A stretch of DNA of 64,000 nt from Papilionanthe hookeriana x Papilionanthe teres (lineage: Eukaryota > Streptophyta > Magnoliopsida > Asparagales > Orchidaceae). The DNA lies in contig CM040434.1 of assembly GCA_022702705.1 (NCBI GenBank), positions 19,201,771-19,265,770 of the forward strand, in the 5' to 3' direction. The notes under the pieces were generated by a model. It worked only from the letters and a program-made list of their open reading frames with translations. It made no database searches and was not told where the DNA came from. The position numbers and the translations under genes were made by a program. Below, piece by piece: positions 10,960 through 23,774 of this stretch; within the stretch, counting starts at the first letter, position 1, and every line of letters starts with the position of its first letter.

Positions 10960-12140
10960 ATCAATCAAGATGACACTTTAAGATTTTAAGATTGGCTATG
11001 TATTCCAAATCGGGAAAGATTTTGATAAGAATACTTCTTGAGGTACATTATACTTCATATTTGGCTCATCCAGGAAGCATTAAAATGCATCAAGATCTTA
11101 AAAAAAAACTATTTTGGTGTTCGGTTATGAACAATTTTCTAGTTGATTTTGTAGCTAAATGTTTGACATATCAAGTGGTTAAGGTCAAACATCATAGACT
11201 TTGAGGTCTATTGCAACCCCTTCCCATTCCGTAGAGAAAATAAGAGGAAATTTCCATGGATTTTATGGTTGAATTGTTGCGTTTAAAGGAAGGACATAAT
11301 GTTATTTCGATTGTGGTTGATAGAATAACTAAGCCAGCTAATTTTTTACCAATCAAGTAAGCCTATTTGATGGATAAATTAGCCAAGATCTACATAAATA
11401 ACATTGTTTGAGTGCATGAAATTTTAACAATCATTGTATCAAATTGAGATAGAAGATTTACCTCTAGGTTATGGAAACAAATACAAGATGCTATGGACAC
11501 AAGATTGAACTTCAATACTGCTTTTCATCCTCAGATAGATGGATAGTCAGAGCGCACCATTCAAACCTTAGAAGACTTGTTGATTGCTTGCATTATGGAC
11601 TTTAGAGGTAGTTGGGAATACTATATTTTATTGATAATGTTTGCTTATAATAATAATTTTCAGGCTCGTATCAGTATGACACCAAATAAATTACTTTATC
11701 ACAGAAAGTATAGACCCCCCTTAGTATTTGCTCGAGGTCAGTGAGAGACTAATATTCAGACTTCAACTAGTGGATCAAGCTAATGAGAAGGTTCGTCATA
11801 TTTGAGATCGACTACATGCAGTCCAGGATCATCAAAAGAAGTACTTTTACTAAAAAACACAGAGAGCTTGATTTCAATGTCAAAGATTATATTTTTTGAA
11901 GGTATCACATATGTGTAGAGTTACACAATTTGTCCAGACTCGAGAGCTTCAACCTAATTTCATTGGTCCTTTCGAGGAGATCAAGAAATTCGATAGAGTT
12001 TCATATTGTTTGGCTCTTCCTCCAAGGCTTGCATAAATACTTTTTACATCTCTTTGTGCTTCAGTGTTATGTGCATAATGACTCTCATATCATATGATAC
12101 AAGCCATTGGTAATTTGAGGAGACCTGAGTTATGAAGGAG
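10960..12140 (+). pseudogene. Chromovirus-type integrase remnant (element B)
   Basis: 10992-11204 encodes the zinc-binding part (LAHPGSIKMHQDLKKKLFW, FVAKCLTYQVVKVKH; the last Cys of the pair is Tyr). Then come fragments like MDFMVELL, ISIVVDRITK, TAFHPQIDG, ERTIQTLEDLLIACIMDF, GSWEYYILLIMFAYNN and MTPNKLLYHRKYRPPL. 12060-12140 has HNDSHIIWY and DLSYEG, matching the tail of Tekay/Reina-like chromovirus pol. In-frame stops are frequent, marking an old copy. Confidence 0.78.
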
Positions 12141-12519
12141 TATCAGATTACATTGGAATGTGAAGTTAGCTTCATTATTAATTTATTCCTTTTTGTAATA
12201 GTGTTTTGAAAGAACCAATCAGAAAGAGAAGTAATTTGGGAGATTGAAAAAGAGATGATTGTGAATTACCTGCAACCATTCCAAACTTAAGGTATGAATT
12301 TAGGGATCAAATTCTTAGCTAATATGCAAGAATCAAAATTTTCTCTTTCCCTTTTTTCTTGCATTCCAAATTAAGATTCTCACAATTTTTTTCTTTCTTT
12401 CCCTCTAAGTTGTTGACGCCTTCCTTTTCTCCCTTGTTTACTGCCCCTTATTGCTGCCAAATTTTTTGTATCACAATTTAGCTCAAATCCATCTTCTAGT
12501 TCCCTTCCCGCATGTGCCC
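12141..12519. other. Unassigned flank between element B pol and element E
   Basis: AT-rich DNA with a pyrimidine-rich stretch (12335-12420). No ORF or known motif. It resumes at 40606 on the far side of element E, so 12141-12524 and 40606 onward were one sequence; it may be the 3' part of element B, but I cannot define an LTR. Confidence 0.5.
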
Positions 12520-12524
12520 GAAAC
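12520..12524. repeat. Left target-site duplication of element E (GAAAC)
   Basis: GAAAC directly precedes the TGTTGACC start of the LTR and is repeated at 40601-40605 directly after the GCCGACA end. Confidence 0.9.
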
Positions 12525-13049
12525 TGTTGACCTCATTTTTGATGAGGTCTTCTCTTCTTCTTTTTAGTACTTAGGATCTAGCCTTAGGCTTTTCCTTTGA
12601 CTATCTTAGAGGATTAGAATTGGGACCCACCATTTAGAAATTCAAACCACTTCTTAACTCCCTGCAAACTCCACAAACTTGATTGTAAACCCCTAACCAC
12701 CTAGAGGGTTGAGATCAAATGTGGAAGTTTAAAGGATGAGTTCCTATAGGACTCTTTGGCCTTAGGATCGCCCTGGGTGGCCCTGGTACGGTGAGGGCCG
12801 ACTTACACACACCTTACACTTATACACTACACTTTCACACACCTCCTAAAACCACACCCATACCCAACTTGACTTCCGACTCATAAAGTTGATTCACATG
12901 GATGATCCTTAACCCCAAGCCCTCGGCTAGAGGGTTAGGAACAACATAGTGAATGCTCAAATGAGTCCCTTCATGGCTCATGTGGGCTTGATATGGCTTC
13001 ATGGCTCAACCAAAATGATTTCATTCCACTTACATTTACCCAATCTTCA

Positions 13050-14350
13050 ATTTTCTAAATTTTCAATTTTTGACCCCCGGGGCTCCGGACCCACCTAACC
13101 TACCAAATGCCCTTGAAACTACCCAAAATTTGCAAAATCACCTAAATTACCCAAAATTCCCCAAAATCATTCCTAAACATTTGCCTCCACTCAAATTGAT
13201 AATCCATAGCCAAAAATACCAAAAATTCCAAAAATACCCCCCAATACCCTCCAAATACCCAAAATGCCCCTCTTGACCCAAAAATCCAAAAATTCAGAAA
13301 ATTAGCAGAAAATTCCAGAAAATCCCAAATATTCCCAATTTCACTTTGTTCAACTACACCATGGGCCAATTTTGTCAATTTACCCCACTTTTGTCAAAAT
13401 CCCCAATTTGACCCATTTTAACCCAAAGTGAACTCAATGTCAAACCAAACCTACCCAATTGACCCAAATTCTGGTCCAATTCAATTCTAAACTTCAATTC
13501 AATATTCCCAACACCAATCTAGACCAAATAAAAGTCCAATTTGATTGACATTTGAATCTAATTTCACTTTTGGCCTTAAAGCCCAATTTGGACCCATGAC
13601 CCAAACCTAGCCCAAACCAAACCAATTTAACTCCAATTAACCCCAAATCTTTCCTAAACCTTCCCTAACATCCCCACAAACAAAACACTAACATGATTTG
13701 CCCAAAATTTGGATCCAAACCCCACTCAAATTCAACCTAAAACCAAAAGGCCCAATTTTGACCTAAATCCAACCCTAACCCAAATAAGCCCAAATCCCAA
13801 AATCAAAATCCAACCAAAGTTGGAACCTCTTTCAACACTCCCATAAACATTTCCCAACATCAATTTCACATCAATTTCAACCTTAGCCCAACATTGGCCC
13901 AAATTAGCCCAATTTGACCTACATAGGCCCATTTATCAAATCAACCCAAATTCAACCCAATTCAAACCCAAATCACTCCAAACTTGTTTCAAATCAATCA
14001 TGACACATCCTTAAGCCAAACCCAACAATTATTTGGCCCAAGCCTTTACCAAACTTTCATCCTAAAATCCATTTTAAAATCCAAAAGCCCACTTCCCTAA
14101 ACCATTTTAAAAGCCCATCTTCATTAAATTTTAAAAGCCCAAACTCATCCTAAAGCTCACATTACAATCTCATCCCATCACCACTCAATTAATATCATCC
14201 CTTAAGTCCTAAATCAATAATCAAATGGTTCCAAATCAAGCCATATGCCAAGTCACCTCTAAATGCCAAAAATCCCAAAATCCCTTTCTCATGTAAGTGA
14301 GCCAAGCCATGAGCAAGCCTTGAAGCCATGCACAAGCCAATGAAGCCATG
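13050..14350 (+). repeat. G-poor, A/C-rich LTR segment
   Basis: The plus strand is dominated by words such as CCCAAATT, GACCCA, CCAAAAT and CAACCC with very few G residues, for about 1.3 kb. The 3' LTR has the same segment at about 33660-34960. The open frames here (13070-13276 and others) are rich in Pro, Asn and Lys because of composition and are not treated as genes. Confidence 0.7.
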
Positions 14351-14878
14351 GGATCCACTTTACACATCATCATACTATTAATTGCAAAGGGAGGAGCCTC
14401 TTTTAAGCCCTTAAAAAGGTCTTAACCCTTTTAATGCTTCACCTTAATCCATGATTAATCAAAATATTCATGGATGGTGACTTCTCTACCCTTTCCTAGT
14501 TGATTCATCTGATCCTCCCTCAGCCCAAATCAGCCATGGGGAGGTGAACCAAGCCCATTTCCATGGGTTGACCAAACCAAGTGCAAAAGAAGCCACCTCC
14601 CCATGCCATTTTGATCCAACCACTTTACACATGTAAGGCTTCGATCGAATTCACCAACTTCAACCCCCGACCTCCACGACCTTGAGGGTGACCCTTGCTT
14701 GCGGCCGGCCACCGGGGCCGCCGGAAAACGCCATGGCCGAGACATGGGGAGGAGCCAAACTTTGGAATTTCACCTCGCCGAGTTGCCCCATGCCCAATGG
14801 CCACCATGGCCGTTCTTCCCTTGACCTACGCAGCGATCCCGAGCCCTAACTCCCGCGTGGAGGCCCTCCGACCTCTCC

Positions 14879-14887
14879 TGATTTAAA
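14879..14887 (+). promoter_or_regulatory. TATA-like box of element E 5' LTR (altered)
   Basis: TGATTTAAA lies where the 3' LTR has TATTTAAA (35493-35500), within a conserved CTCTCCT...CCCCACCTCTCTCGG context. It is the best candidate core promoter of the element; the 5' copy has lost the consensus TAT. Confidence 0.5.
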
Positions 14888-17554
14888 CCCCACCTCTCTC
14901 GGCCATGAGGAGGTGCTGAATCAACCTTAAGGAAACTCGCCAAAATCACTCCGGACTCTCCCCATACCTGAGAGCACTTGATCCCCACCGTCCTCTCGCC
15001 CCAATCCCCACTAATTGAGCTCAATTTTGGAGCTCAATTCTCATGCCAGAAGAGGACATTCCCAAATCCTCAACCAAAGTCAAATTAAACTCACCTACAC
15101 CTGCACAAGGTCAAGAGGAGAAGTTCCCTAGTGAAAGCCCCCTCTCCAGGCCACCCATCTGTTCCAGACTCCAAAGGTTGAAATCGGGCTTGGTCGAAAT
15201 CATACCGGACAATTCACCGGAGCCGGGAGACTTCATCTGGAGCTTGCTTGGACCCAATCGAAGGTGACACGACCCTCAGATCGAAGCCACACTTCTCTGA
15301 GCAAAGGTATGGTCTCACTCTTCTTCCCGAGCTTCTGAACATTCTCCATTTTTATTGAGTGAATTTCATGCCACATAAACCGTATGGATGTGTTCGTCTT
15401 CTCGAGACGAATCCATAGAGCATAAAAATGTTTAATTTGGTCAAGTATCGAGCGAGATCTTAAGCCTAGAAGAAGGACGGTTCTCGTGCTAGGAGGTTTG
15501 GGGACGATGAAAGGATGCCGTCCATTCAATACACGCGCAAATGGACGGCTCAGATCAGGTCGGATCAGTGGATGATACACGGAAGGCGGGACCGCGGCCG
15601 CCGACTCAAGTGGTGGCGTCGAATGGGAGCGCGCCGCGTGGTCGTTCGGAGATGCCGAGGATGACAGGGCGCCACGCTGGATAAGTAGGAAAAAAGGCAT
15701 TTTCTTATTTATTTAATTCCCTAAACTTCAAAAATACATAACTTTGTGTAGAAAAATCAGAAAAATAAAATAAAAATACCCTCTTGCTCAGTGAACAGAG
15801 GAGAATAATGTGGAAAAGAAATCATTTAATTTCATTAAGTATTTTATTTTTAATGATTTATTTACTCTCTGCATTGTTTTAATTCTTCATGCATATAGGA
15901 AATTCACCATGGCATGAGACCATAGGGCTTTTGAAGCCTCGAACTTGAGAACATTCCCCGAATTTTCCGAGGTCGGAGGCCATCCCTATGAGAAGTTATT
16001 GATTTTTTAAATTTATGTTCATTTTTGAATATTTTAATTCCAATAATTAGCATGTTGTGAAATAAATCCTAGGAAAATTTGGTGATGTTTCTTGTGACTA
16101 GAGAACTCTAGGAAAAATAGGTTTTGAATTAATCCACTTGGAATAACCCTAATTAGCTTAAACACCCAAAATAGAACCTTAATTAATTAGAGCTAATCAC
16201 ACATCAAATTGACTTGAAATCAATTCTCCACTAACCTTTAGGATCGGGGAACCTACCATAAAAGTTTGAAGTCGATTGGACTTGGTTAGCCTCTACCAAA
16301 TAGGTTGATTAAGCCATTTAGCCAACTTAAACTTTAAAAATTCATAACTTTCAAAATACTTTTCAAAAATTCACCAAATTGGTTTTGGAGCCTCTCTGAT
16401 ATTAGGGGAATTTAAGAAAATTAAAATTGTAATTTTCTAAAAAAGTTGATTTTTTGCATTATTTTAATATTTTAATAATTAAAAAATAATAAAAATCACA
16501 AAAATAATAAAATTCATCAAAATGTCACATTTTGAATTTTAATCACTAAGGAACAAACCTCATATTTTTTTTAAGTCTCTATGATGAGATATCAAATTTT
16601 AAAGCCCTATGGTAATTTTAAAATTAAAAAAATGTATTTTCTAGCATTTCCACTAAAATAATTCTAATAAATCAAACAAAAAATCAGAAAGTTGTAAAAA
16701 GTGGTTCTCTGGTTTCCTTGATATTAGAGAGATTTTTGAAAAATATAAAATTCATTTTTCAATCTTTATTTTATTTTTAAATTAATTAATACTCCAAAAC
16801 TCAAAATAATTATAATGAAAATAATATAATTCAAAAAATCACCAAAATTGGTCCAAGTGGTCCTCTAGTCATTAGGAATGTCCCATAATTTTCTTAAGAA
16901 CAGAAACTTTCCCTTGGTCATGTTGTTGAATTTTCCTTGAAAATCCTTATTTTCCACAAAAAATAATTATATAAATAAATTAAATACAGAAAAATCACAT
17001 TTTCTCCTCTAATGTCTTGATTGACATATGAGTGAAGCCACATAAAAATTTCAAATTCATTTAAGCTCGATTTAGTGAGTTATGAAATTAGTAAGTTAAA
17101 GGGCAAAATAGTAATTAAAATTTTAACCTATAATTAAAAATTTTAGGTTTAATTAAATGGGTGGGTAAAATATTTAATACTAAGTTGATTTTGGATGTTT
17201 GAAACTTAGGTATTTAAAGGGTAGAAACCTACCAAATAATTTGAAAGTAATCAAAATAAACCTTAATTAAACAATTAATTAAATTTGAAAGAATAATAAA
17301 AAATTAGAATTATTAAAATAGGGATATTATTAGGAAGAAATTTATTCTTTAATCTAAGAATCCCTAAATTAATCACCTCAATAATATTCAATTCCTAATT
17401 AAAATGATAATCCAAATTCAAAACTTAAAATGCTTAATCATTAAATTGAATTAAAATTAAAACATTTAAATTAAATCCTTTAAAATTTCAATTAAATTAA
17501 TACTTTAACAATTAAAATTAAATCATCCCTAAAGCATAAAAAATAAAATATTAA

Positions 17555-17840
17555 ATTAAAATTAAAAGAAAAATAATAAAATTAAATTAAAATTAAAATT
17601 AAAAAAATAAAACCAAATTAAAATTTAAATTAAATTAAATTAAATTAAATTAAATTAAATCACATTAAATTAAATTAAATTAAAACATATTAAATTAAAT
17701 TAAATTAAATAAAAAAATAAATAAAATCAAGTTAAAATAAAATTAAAATTAAATTAAATAAATAAAATTAAATTAAAATTAAAACTAAATCAAATTAAAT
17801 TAAATTAAAATTAAATTAAATTAAATTGAATTAAATATAA
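17555..17840 (+). repeat. ATTAA-type low-complexity repeat in 5' LTR
   Basis: Long runs of the pentamer AATTA/ATTAA interrupted by A-runs, repeated at about 38150-38480 in the 3' LTR and about 55020-55330 in the LTR fragment inside element A. Confidence 0.85.
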
Positions 17841-19945
17841 CATCACTTAAGACATAAAGAATTCAAAAATAAATCTAAAACAACTTGAACACTATTCCAA
17901 ACTTAAACCCATTAATTGGAATTAAATTAAATCACAAATCACTTGAACGTTAATTTGCCCTCTAAAGCTTATGATGTCATAACTCTTAAACGGAGTGTTA
18001 AGTGAAGTGTTCTTTCACTCATATGATATTCAAATGTCACTAGTTCAGCTGGCAAGATAACAAAACTTGAACTCCTGGATAATTGATTCATTATATAATT
18101 AAATTCTTTTGAACTTAAAACAATCCTAAAAGTATTGAAAAGATGTTTAAGATTCATCTTAAGCACTTCCTCAGTACGATAGGATGTTTATAAGAACAAC
18201 TAAACTTAATTATTCTTTGATGAAGAAAATCATCCTCAAACCAAAACACAAGAACCTAGACGTCATAGGAGATGACTAGCTATAGGATTAGGAACTTGGT
18301 AGAAAACCATAACCCTTCCCTTAGCTTTACCTAGGAACTTGCTTTAAATGCTTAAATATTCTAAATTGTGTTTAAGTGCAGCTCTGGGATGACGGGAAGA
18401 CCCTCCAGTGTACGCTTTTATTTTATTGTAATTTACCTTCTTGCAATTTACTTTATTGCGAAATGCACTTTACTTTTCTTGCATGATAAACAACCGTTGC
18501 ATGAAAACCCACACCTTTAGGATAGTCCCAAAACTGAAACCAAAACTAAATTAAAAGTCATTACAAGATAAAATTCACCGCCACAACATTTCAAAATATA
18601 AAACAACTCAAAATTTAATCACAAACAAAATACAAAACTACAATTATAACTAAATTAAAACGTCTTGTTGGATGATCGGGAATACCTCGGATGATGTAAC
18701 TTACGTGTTGCTAACGGGATTTCCACGCAGTCTAAATGAAAGTGTGGAACTCATTTAGTTGAGTTTAGCAAATTCATCTGGACTAAGTGAATCCGATAAA
18801 AATAACGATGCCGAAAGGATGGAACCGTGGGATCTTAACCGGTGTTGTTATAATCAACTTTAAGATTTGTTTTAATTAAAACATAAAAAACACTTGGAAA
18901 TTAAAACTTTCTCTAAACCAAAACACTTTCCTCACCTCTTGATTTATAATTTCTAAAACTAAACCCCCTGCAACAACAAGAAGCTCGGAGCATGGTGGGC
19001 AGCACGGCCATCTTCGTCAGCAAAACAACTCTACATCAGCTAAATATTCCTAGAACTAAACAACAAAGCCATAGGATTTCGAGGTAGTCTGCCTAATGCA
19101 ACATAAATCCTCAACTCTTCGTTAGGCATTTGCATGATCATGTCATGTAAATTAAGCCCTAACCGGTCTTAGGACTCCGAGGTAGTTGTCCGATACGACA
19201 TAAACCCTCACATCTTCGAGGCTATTTGTATGATCGTGTCATACGAATATAAGTCCTAATTAATTAAAATTGGCAAGATCAAAACATTAAACAAACATTA
19301 TGACTTTCCTAAATTCAAGCCAAACAATAGGATAGTCGGGAAATTACCGAAGCTCGCTTCGAATCTGTGATTTCTCCTACCTTTCTTCCTTTGAATTCCC
19401 AAAACAAAATGTTCCAAACTTGATCCATTCCCTATTGAAATTCTAAAATTCAATCCCTTGAAAACTTAAACTTTGAGATTCTTGAGAGCAGAACTACTGA
19501 TTATTATCGAGAGTTTTCTTAAGTGATTCCCGTCACTTAAGATGTAATTAACTATAGGGGCTTGCCCTTATAGGGAACTTTAAGAACCCGAGTAATATAA
19601 ACCCTGCTTAATTCATTTATATTAAGCAGGGGAATTTGTCAGCTTATAAAATTGGTTCGCAGACCAAACGGATGTCACAAATCTCCTAGTTTATTTAGCC
19701 GAGCTCCATCATTAAGCAGTGTGTCTATTCTTCGGGATAAATACACGGTTTGTGATGCGGCGCTTGTTTATATAAACTATCTGGGATGTGAGGTATATCT
19801 TAAAGTTATTTTCAAAATCAAATACTACTTTATAAATCATATATATATATTTAAATTAAATTAAATTAAAAATTCACCGACAATTTCTGTAGGTGACCTC
19901 TTTTCAAAAATACAACACTCTACCTAAAAATATGCCGATAATTTC

Positions 19946-19964
19946 TGGCGACTCCGCTGGGGAC
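19946..19964 (+). promoter_or_regulatory. Primer binding site of element E, tRNA-Arg type
   Basis: TGGCGACTCCGCTGGGGAC begins five bases after the LTR end. From memory this resembles the tRNA-Arg-type primer site of Ogre elements; the exact tRNA was not checked. Confidence 0.75.
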
Positions 19965-20402
19965 TAGTTCCTCTCTCCATTTTAATCAGATAGTTCTGCT
20001 TTCAAAAATCGGTAGTGTATTCATGTCCTTAGTGGATCAAACTACCCTTCTTTCCGTTGGAATACTATGTTCATTTCTACCTTGAACAAGTATAGCCGAC
20101 ATTCTCTCGGATTTAGGAGCCACTGTTTAGACATACCTAAACAGAGAGGTTCCGAGATCCTTTTACCTCATTTCGAGGTGGGGTGGGCCCCAATAGGTAT
20201 TAGTTTAGGAGCGATCTTGCGGGTCGAGAAGTTTCTACAAGACCTTCTCTTCCTTTTCTAGTTCCTAATCAATTCCTTTTACCCTTCCTACAACTCTCCT
20301 TCTTTTAATAATTCTCTGTCTTAACGAACAAATCTTTTAGAAAAATAATTATCTAAATAAATTTTCTTTTAATATCACAAATACACTAAGATAAACGGAA
20401 AT
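19965..20402 (+). other. Untranslated leader of element E
   Basis: No recognisable product. A 64-residue frame at 20067-20261 has no family features and ends in a hydrophobic run (FLQDLLFLF). This is leader between the primer site and the first coding-like sequence. Confidence 0.5.
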
Positions 20403-21180
20403 GTGTTCCGACTCTTTCTTTTGCGTCATAAGTTTTACGACAAGAAGAAGCACGATTCGAGGACTAACACTTGGAATGCGCCTGCCGAAATGGAAGCCCC
20501 AAGCCGATCTTCTCCTTCGTCAACGAGTCGGACTCGGCTGTGTTCGAGGATGAACTGCTCGATAATGGAATCATTCGATTCGGACAAGGATTCGGGGACA
20601 CGGACATCAAAATCCCCGACGTCACTCTCTTTTCACTCACAAGCAAAGTACCGGAAAATTGAGAAGTCGTTGATTGAGTTTAACCTCAAGTCAACTCATG
20701 AATTCCCTCCTCTGTGAAAGATTCCAACTGAGAGGAGTACTGTTGTTCGCAAAAGGACTGTTGTTGCTACCCCCACTGGTCTAGTTGTCTCTGCACCTAC
20801 CCCGGCTTCTGCCAGACTAAAGGGGAAGGAAATTTAGAACTGTGATGAACTTGTTACCGTGGAGAGTACTGGATCTTCTCGTAAAACCTTCGTTTTGAAA
20901 TCGGGTCCGGCTCGAGAATTCCACCACCGACACGGACTCGGAGGAGGAACGAGTAGAAGGATTGCTTGAGAAGCAGAGCTGCTGAAGTTGCTTTCTGAGG
21001 AAATCCCGAATTGCCCGAATATACACCGCTTGCTGAATACATACCACTCTTGGGAGGAAGTAGGTTCCATCCCTCTCCGCCGTGAGAGGATGAAGAAAAT
21101 GTTCGCGAGATTGCTTGCTGCATTGCCTCGACCCGCATATTACAACGACGGCCAGTAAGAAAAGGGCTAGAATTACGCCA
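20403..21180 (+). pseudogene. Possible leader ORF (ORF1) of element E, unknown function
   Basis: The plus strand is coding-like but broken: FSFVNESDSAVFEDELLDNG and FGQGFGDTDIKIPDVTLF (20471-20662), then KSLIEFNLKSTHEFPPL, then STVVRKRTVVATPTG, then LLSEEIPNCPNIHRLLNTY with HSWEEVGSIPLRRERMKKM up to 21165, separated by stops and frame changes. I do not recognise a domain. Ogre elements are known to carry an extra ORF of unknown function before gag, and the position fits. Longer minus-strand frames overlap here (20817-21200, 20854-21138) but look like antisense shadows. Confidence 0.4.
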
Positions 21181-21334
21181 TTCGCTCGATTGCGAACCAC
21201 GATAGAAAAGTTAGCAAAGAAAGAAAAATGCCACAGTATCTGAAATTTTAAGAAGGATAGGGCGGGTGCCAGCCAAGTCCCGTCTTGGGCCGTGAGTAGA
21301 ACCTGCTATCGCTGCGGAAAAGTCGAATAAGAGA

Positions 21335-23054
21335 ATGAAAGCTAGTCCACCTGTCTTTATTTTAGGACTACAAATTAGGGAGGATACCACCTTCCGGCAT
21401 TTGGTCGACGGACCATCCGGTCCTGGACCTTCAGTTGCTAGAAGGATGGTATGGCGTCCCACTCTCGGGACAATTAAGGTTAAAACAACAACACGAGAAG
21501 GAAAGTCTCGTCGAGAGACTTGAGTCGAGAAGAAGTGCTACCGCAGATGAAGAGGACTCATGAGAAGGAAACCCGACAGTTATCCCATGACGTACGCGAA
21601 GATGTACAGAAAAGACCACTAGAAGATGCTATGGAAAATCTAAGAACAGATATTCGGCGATTAGCAAGAGAAAGAGAAGAGAAATTCGGAGATGAAGTTG
21701 ACTCGTCATAGTTCATGGATGATAAATATGCAGAAATTAACATGGTTGAAACACAAGCTTCGTCAGCTTCACAAGGTGTCCTGCAGCCGCAGAGAGAGAG
21801 GAGCCGGAAGTAATGAGTATGCAGCTTCAAGAGAGATCGCCTAAATGGCAAAAAGGATGGAAGAGATGGCTGTAGCCCTAGCCACTCTCCAGAGTCAGGT
21901 TCGACCCCAAAGAGAAACACCCCGAAGTTATTCACATTGTAGACGGAGGAAAGGAGATTACATCCGTCAACGGGGATGATCGATTAAAAAAGGACACAAC
22001 ACAGAAACATGATTCGGAAAAGCATATCAAGAGCATGGTGGAACGACGGAGTGCAGAAGCCTTGGCATAATTAAAGAGTGGGACATCCATTCGGACGGGT
22101 AGGCCTTACCAGAAGGATTCGACGATCGTCCGATACCGAAAGGCTTCGTACCACCTCTGTTCAAGACCTTTGATGGAGCCGGAAACCCTCGAGCGGCATG
22201 TTGCACATTTTCGTGCCGGTTGTTGCAATGCCGGCGGAAGTGATGCTTTACTCTTCCGACAATTTGTCGACGAGCTCGTCGGGGATCGCCTTTGATTGAT
22301 ATGCGGAATTACAGAACGGTTCGGTGAAGACATTTTCAGAATTAGAGAGCCTATTCATCAAGAGATTTGTCGGAGCTCAGCACCACATCACTATAGGTGA
22401 TTTAGTGGTAGAGAAGCAGAAGCCGAATGAAACTTTGGTGGACTACATACTTCGATGGAGGAGTCTAAGTATGAAGTGTGAACCACGACTACAAGAACAA
22501 CATGCGATCGACATTTTACTTGAAGAGCATTCTTGGCCGATAGCACTTCTCCTCGAGGGATTTACTATTAAGACTTTCGAGAAGTTGTTAAGCAAGGCGG
22601 AAGCTTGCAAGAGGAGGCGAAGCAATTAAGTTTTACCGACAAAGCAGACAAACGAAGTGAACGGATGCCCGTGAAAACTTTTGAAAAGAAGTCGGGATCG
22701 TCGCGGCGGTTCGATAAAGGCAAGCAGCCAATACAAATACCGCCAGAACGGCCGCAACAAATTCAACAGAATTACCGACAACCCGACCCGGCTATCGATC
22801 ATCCCGACGAGTATGAACAATCACCTCGTCCACAACGTACGTTAAGGGAGCTTCTGAGCAGGGAGTATCCGTTCAAGAATGAGGCAGTGCTGAAAATATT
22901 CCGCAGTCTGATGAAGACTTCAGATTTCCAACTGCCAGAACCTAAGAGACCAGAAGAAGTCGACAAGAAAGGTGATCCCAACTTTTGCCCTTACCACCGG
23001 ATGCTTGGACATAAGATAGAAGATTGTATTACCTTCGAAAAGTTGGCTCGATGA
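21335..23054 (+). pseudogene. Gag of element E, broken
   Basis: Pieces in order: 21335-21523, an N-terminal segment without known features. 21520-21711, a charged, probably coiled-coil segment (MENLRTDIRRLAREREEKF). About 22110-22320, FKTFDGAGNP and QFVDELVGD-like core fragments in several frames. 22324-22629, the gag core (KTFSELESLFIKRFVGAQHH, EKQKPNETLVDYILRWRSLS). 22605-23054, a basic tail with ELLSREYPFK and the terminal FCPYHRMLGHKIEDCITF, a Cys/His knuckle variant characteristic of Tat-lineage gags. It would form the particle and bind the RNA. Start and frame junctions are not certain. Confidence 0.8.
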
Positions 23055-23094
23055 CGATCTTCGAAAAGGGAATATAACGATCTCGAAGGAGTAC

Positions 23095-23774
23095 ATGAAG
23101 GAACCCCGAGAAGGAGGTTCCGTCGATGTTATCTCGACGGATCTCATTGTTCCGATAGATCCCTATGCGACCGATGATGGATGGACTACCGCTTGGACAA
23201 AGTCTTCGAAGAAGATTTTGGATCACATCCAAACCGCTTCGGTGCGAGCCTCAATTCAGAGTTCGAAACCTGTTAAGTCGGCACTATCACTGGCAATAGA
23301 AGAACCACCTCAACAATAGACAATTGAAGAAAAGTAGAAAATTGATGAAGAAGAAAAGACCGAGGCTTTTAAGGCTAGACTAGGGCCTGCTTATCCTAGG
23401 ATAGTTGTTTCCGATTCGGGGGAGAAATCCCTCGAACCTCGACTACGTATGATTATCCGCTCACTCCGGTGGGATCTTATAATGATAAGGGTTATGGCGT
23501 TGGCTACGTTTTGACTGTTTCTAACGATTACGTAACTAGCGACGACCAACCTAATCCGGACATCGATTCCGATACAAGTAAGAATTCTTAAATAATACAC
23601 AATCTCGACGATCACAATGACAAAGGAGACATCCACCAAGGAGGCTATGAGAGTTCAACAAGCGATGAATCTATTTGCGAGTTTCGAGGAACTCCGGTCA
23701 TAATAGAGTTAGAACCTTCGGACTCCGAAGCTAATCCGGAAGAACTCGTCATCCCGATTCGGGAGGAAACACCA
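23095..23774 (+). pseudogene. Gag-protease linker of element E
   Basis: An acidic, Ser/Pro-rich coding-like stretch with frequent frame changes, e.g. SVDVISTDLIVPIDPYATDD (23095-23319). Tat elements have a long variable linker between gag and protease; nothing catalytic is seen. Confidence 0.5.

Larger units (their letters stand above)
12525..19940 (+). repeat. 5' LTR of element E (7.4 kb)
   Basis: It starts TGTTGACCTCATTTTTGATG and ends TATGCCGATA, where the 3' copy keeps TATGCCGACA. In order it holds a conserved start, a G-poor CCCAAATT-type stretch (about 13050-14350), a GC-rich promoter zone (14600-15700) with a TATA-like box near 14880, an AT-rich zone with ATTAA repeats (about 17555-17840), and a terminal part. 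The ORFs in it (for example 15233-15700 minus) have no recognisable product. Confidence 0.93.

Noticed and set aside
13070..13932. Pro/Asn-rich plus-strand frame and Trp/Phe/Gly-rich minus-strand frames, repeated at 33680-34527
   Set aside because: Explained by the G-poor low-complexity composition of the LTR.
14530..15267. Overlapping frames on both strands in the GC-rich promoter zone of the E LTR
   Set aside because: Open on several frames at once, as expected for GC-rich sequence; no motif.
15233..15700. A 155-residue minus-strand frame in the 5' LTR with a 98-residue counterpart at 35845-36141
   Set aside because: Its presence in both LTRs follows from LTR identity. No domain is recognised and the frame is shortened in the 3' copy.
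20817..21935. Long minus-strand frames (127, 94, 83 and 125 residues) overlapping the leader and gag of element E
   Set aside because: They are Ser/Arg-rich antisense shadows of the plus-strand coding-like sequence and have no recognisable motif.
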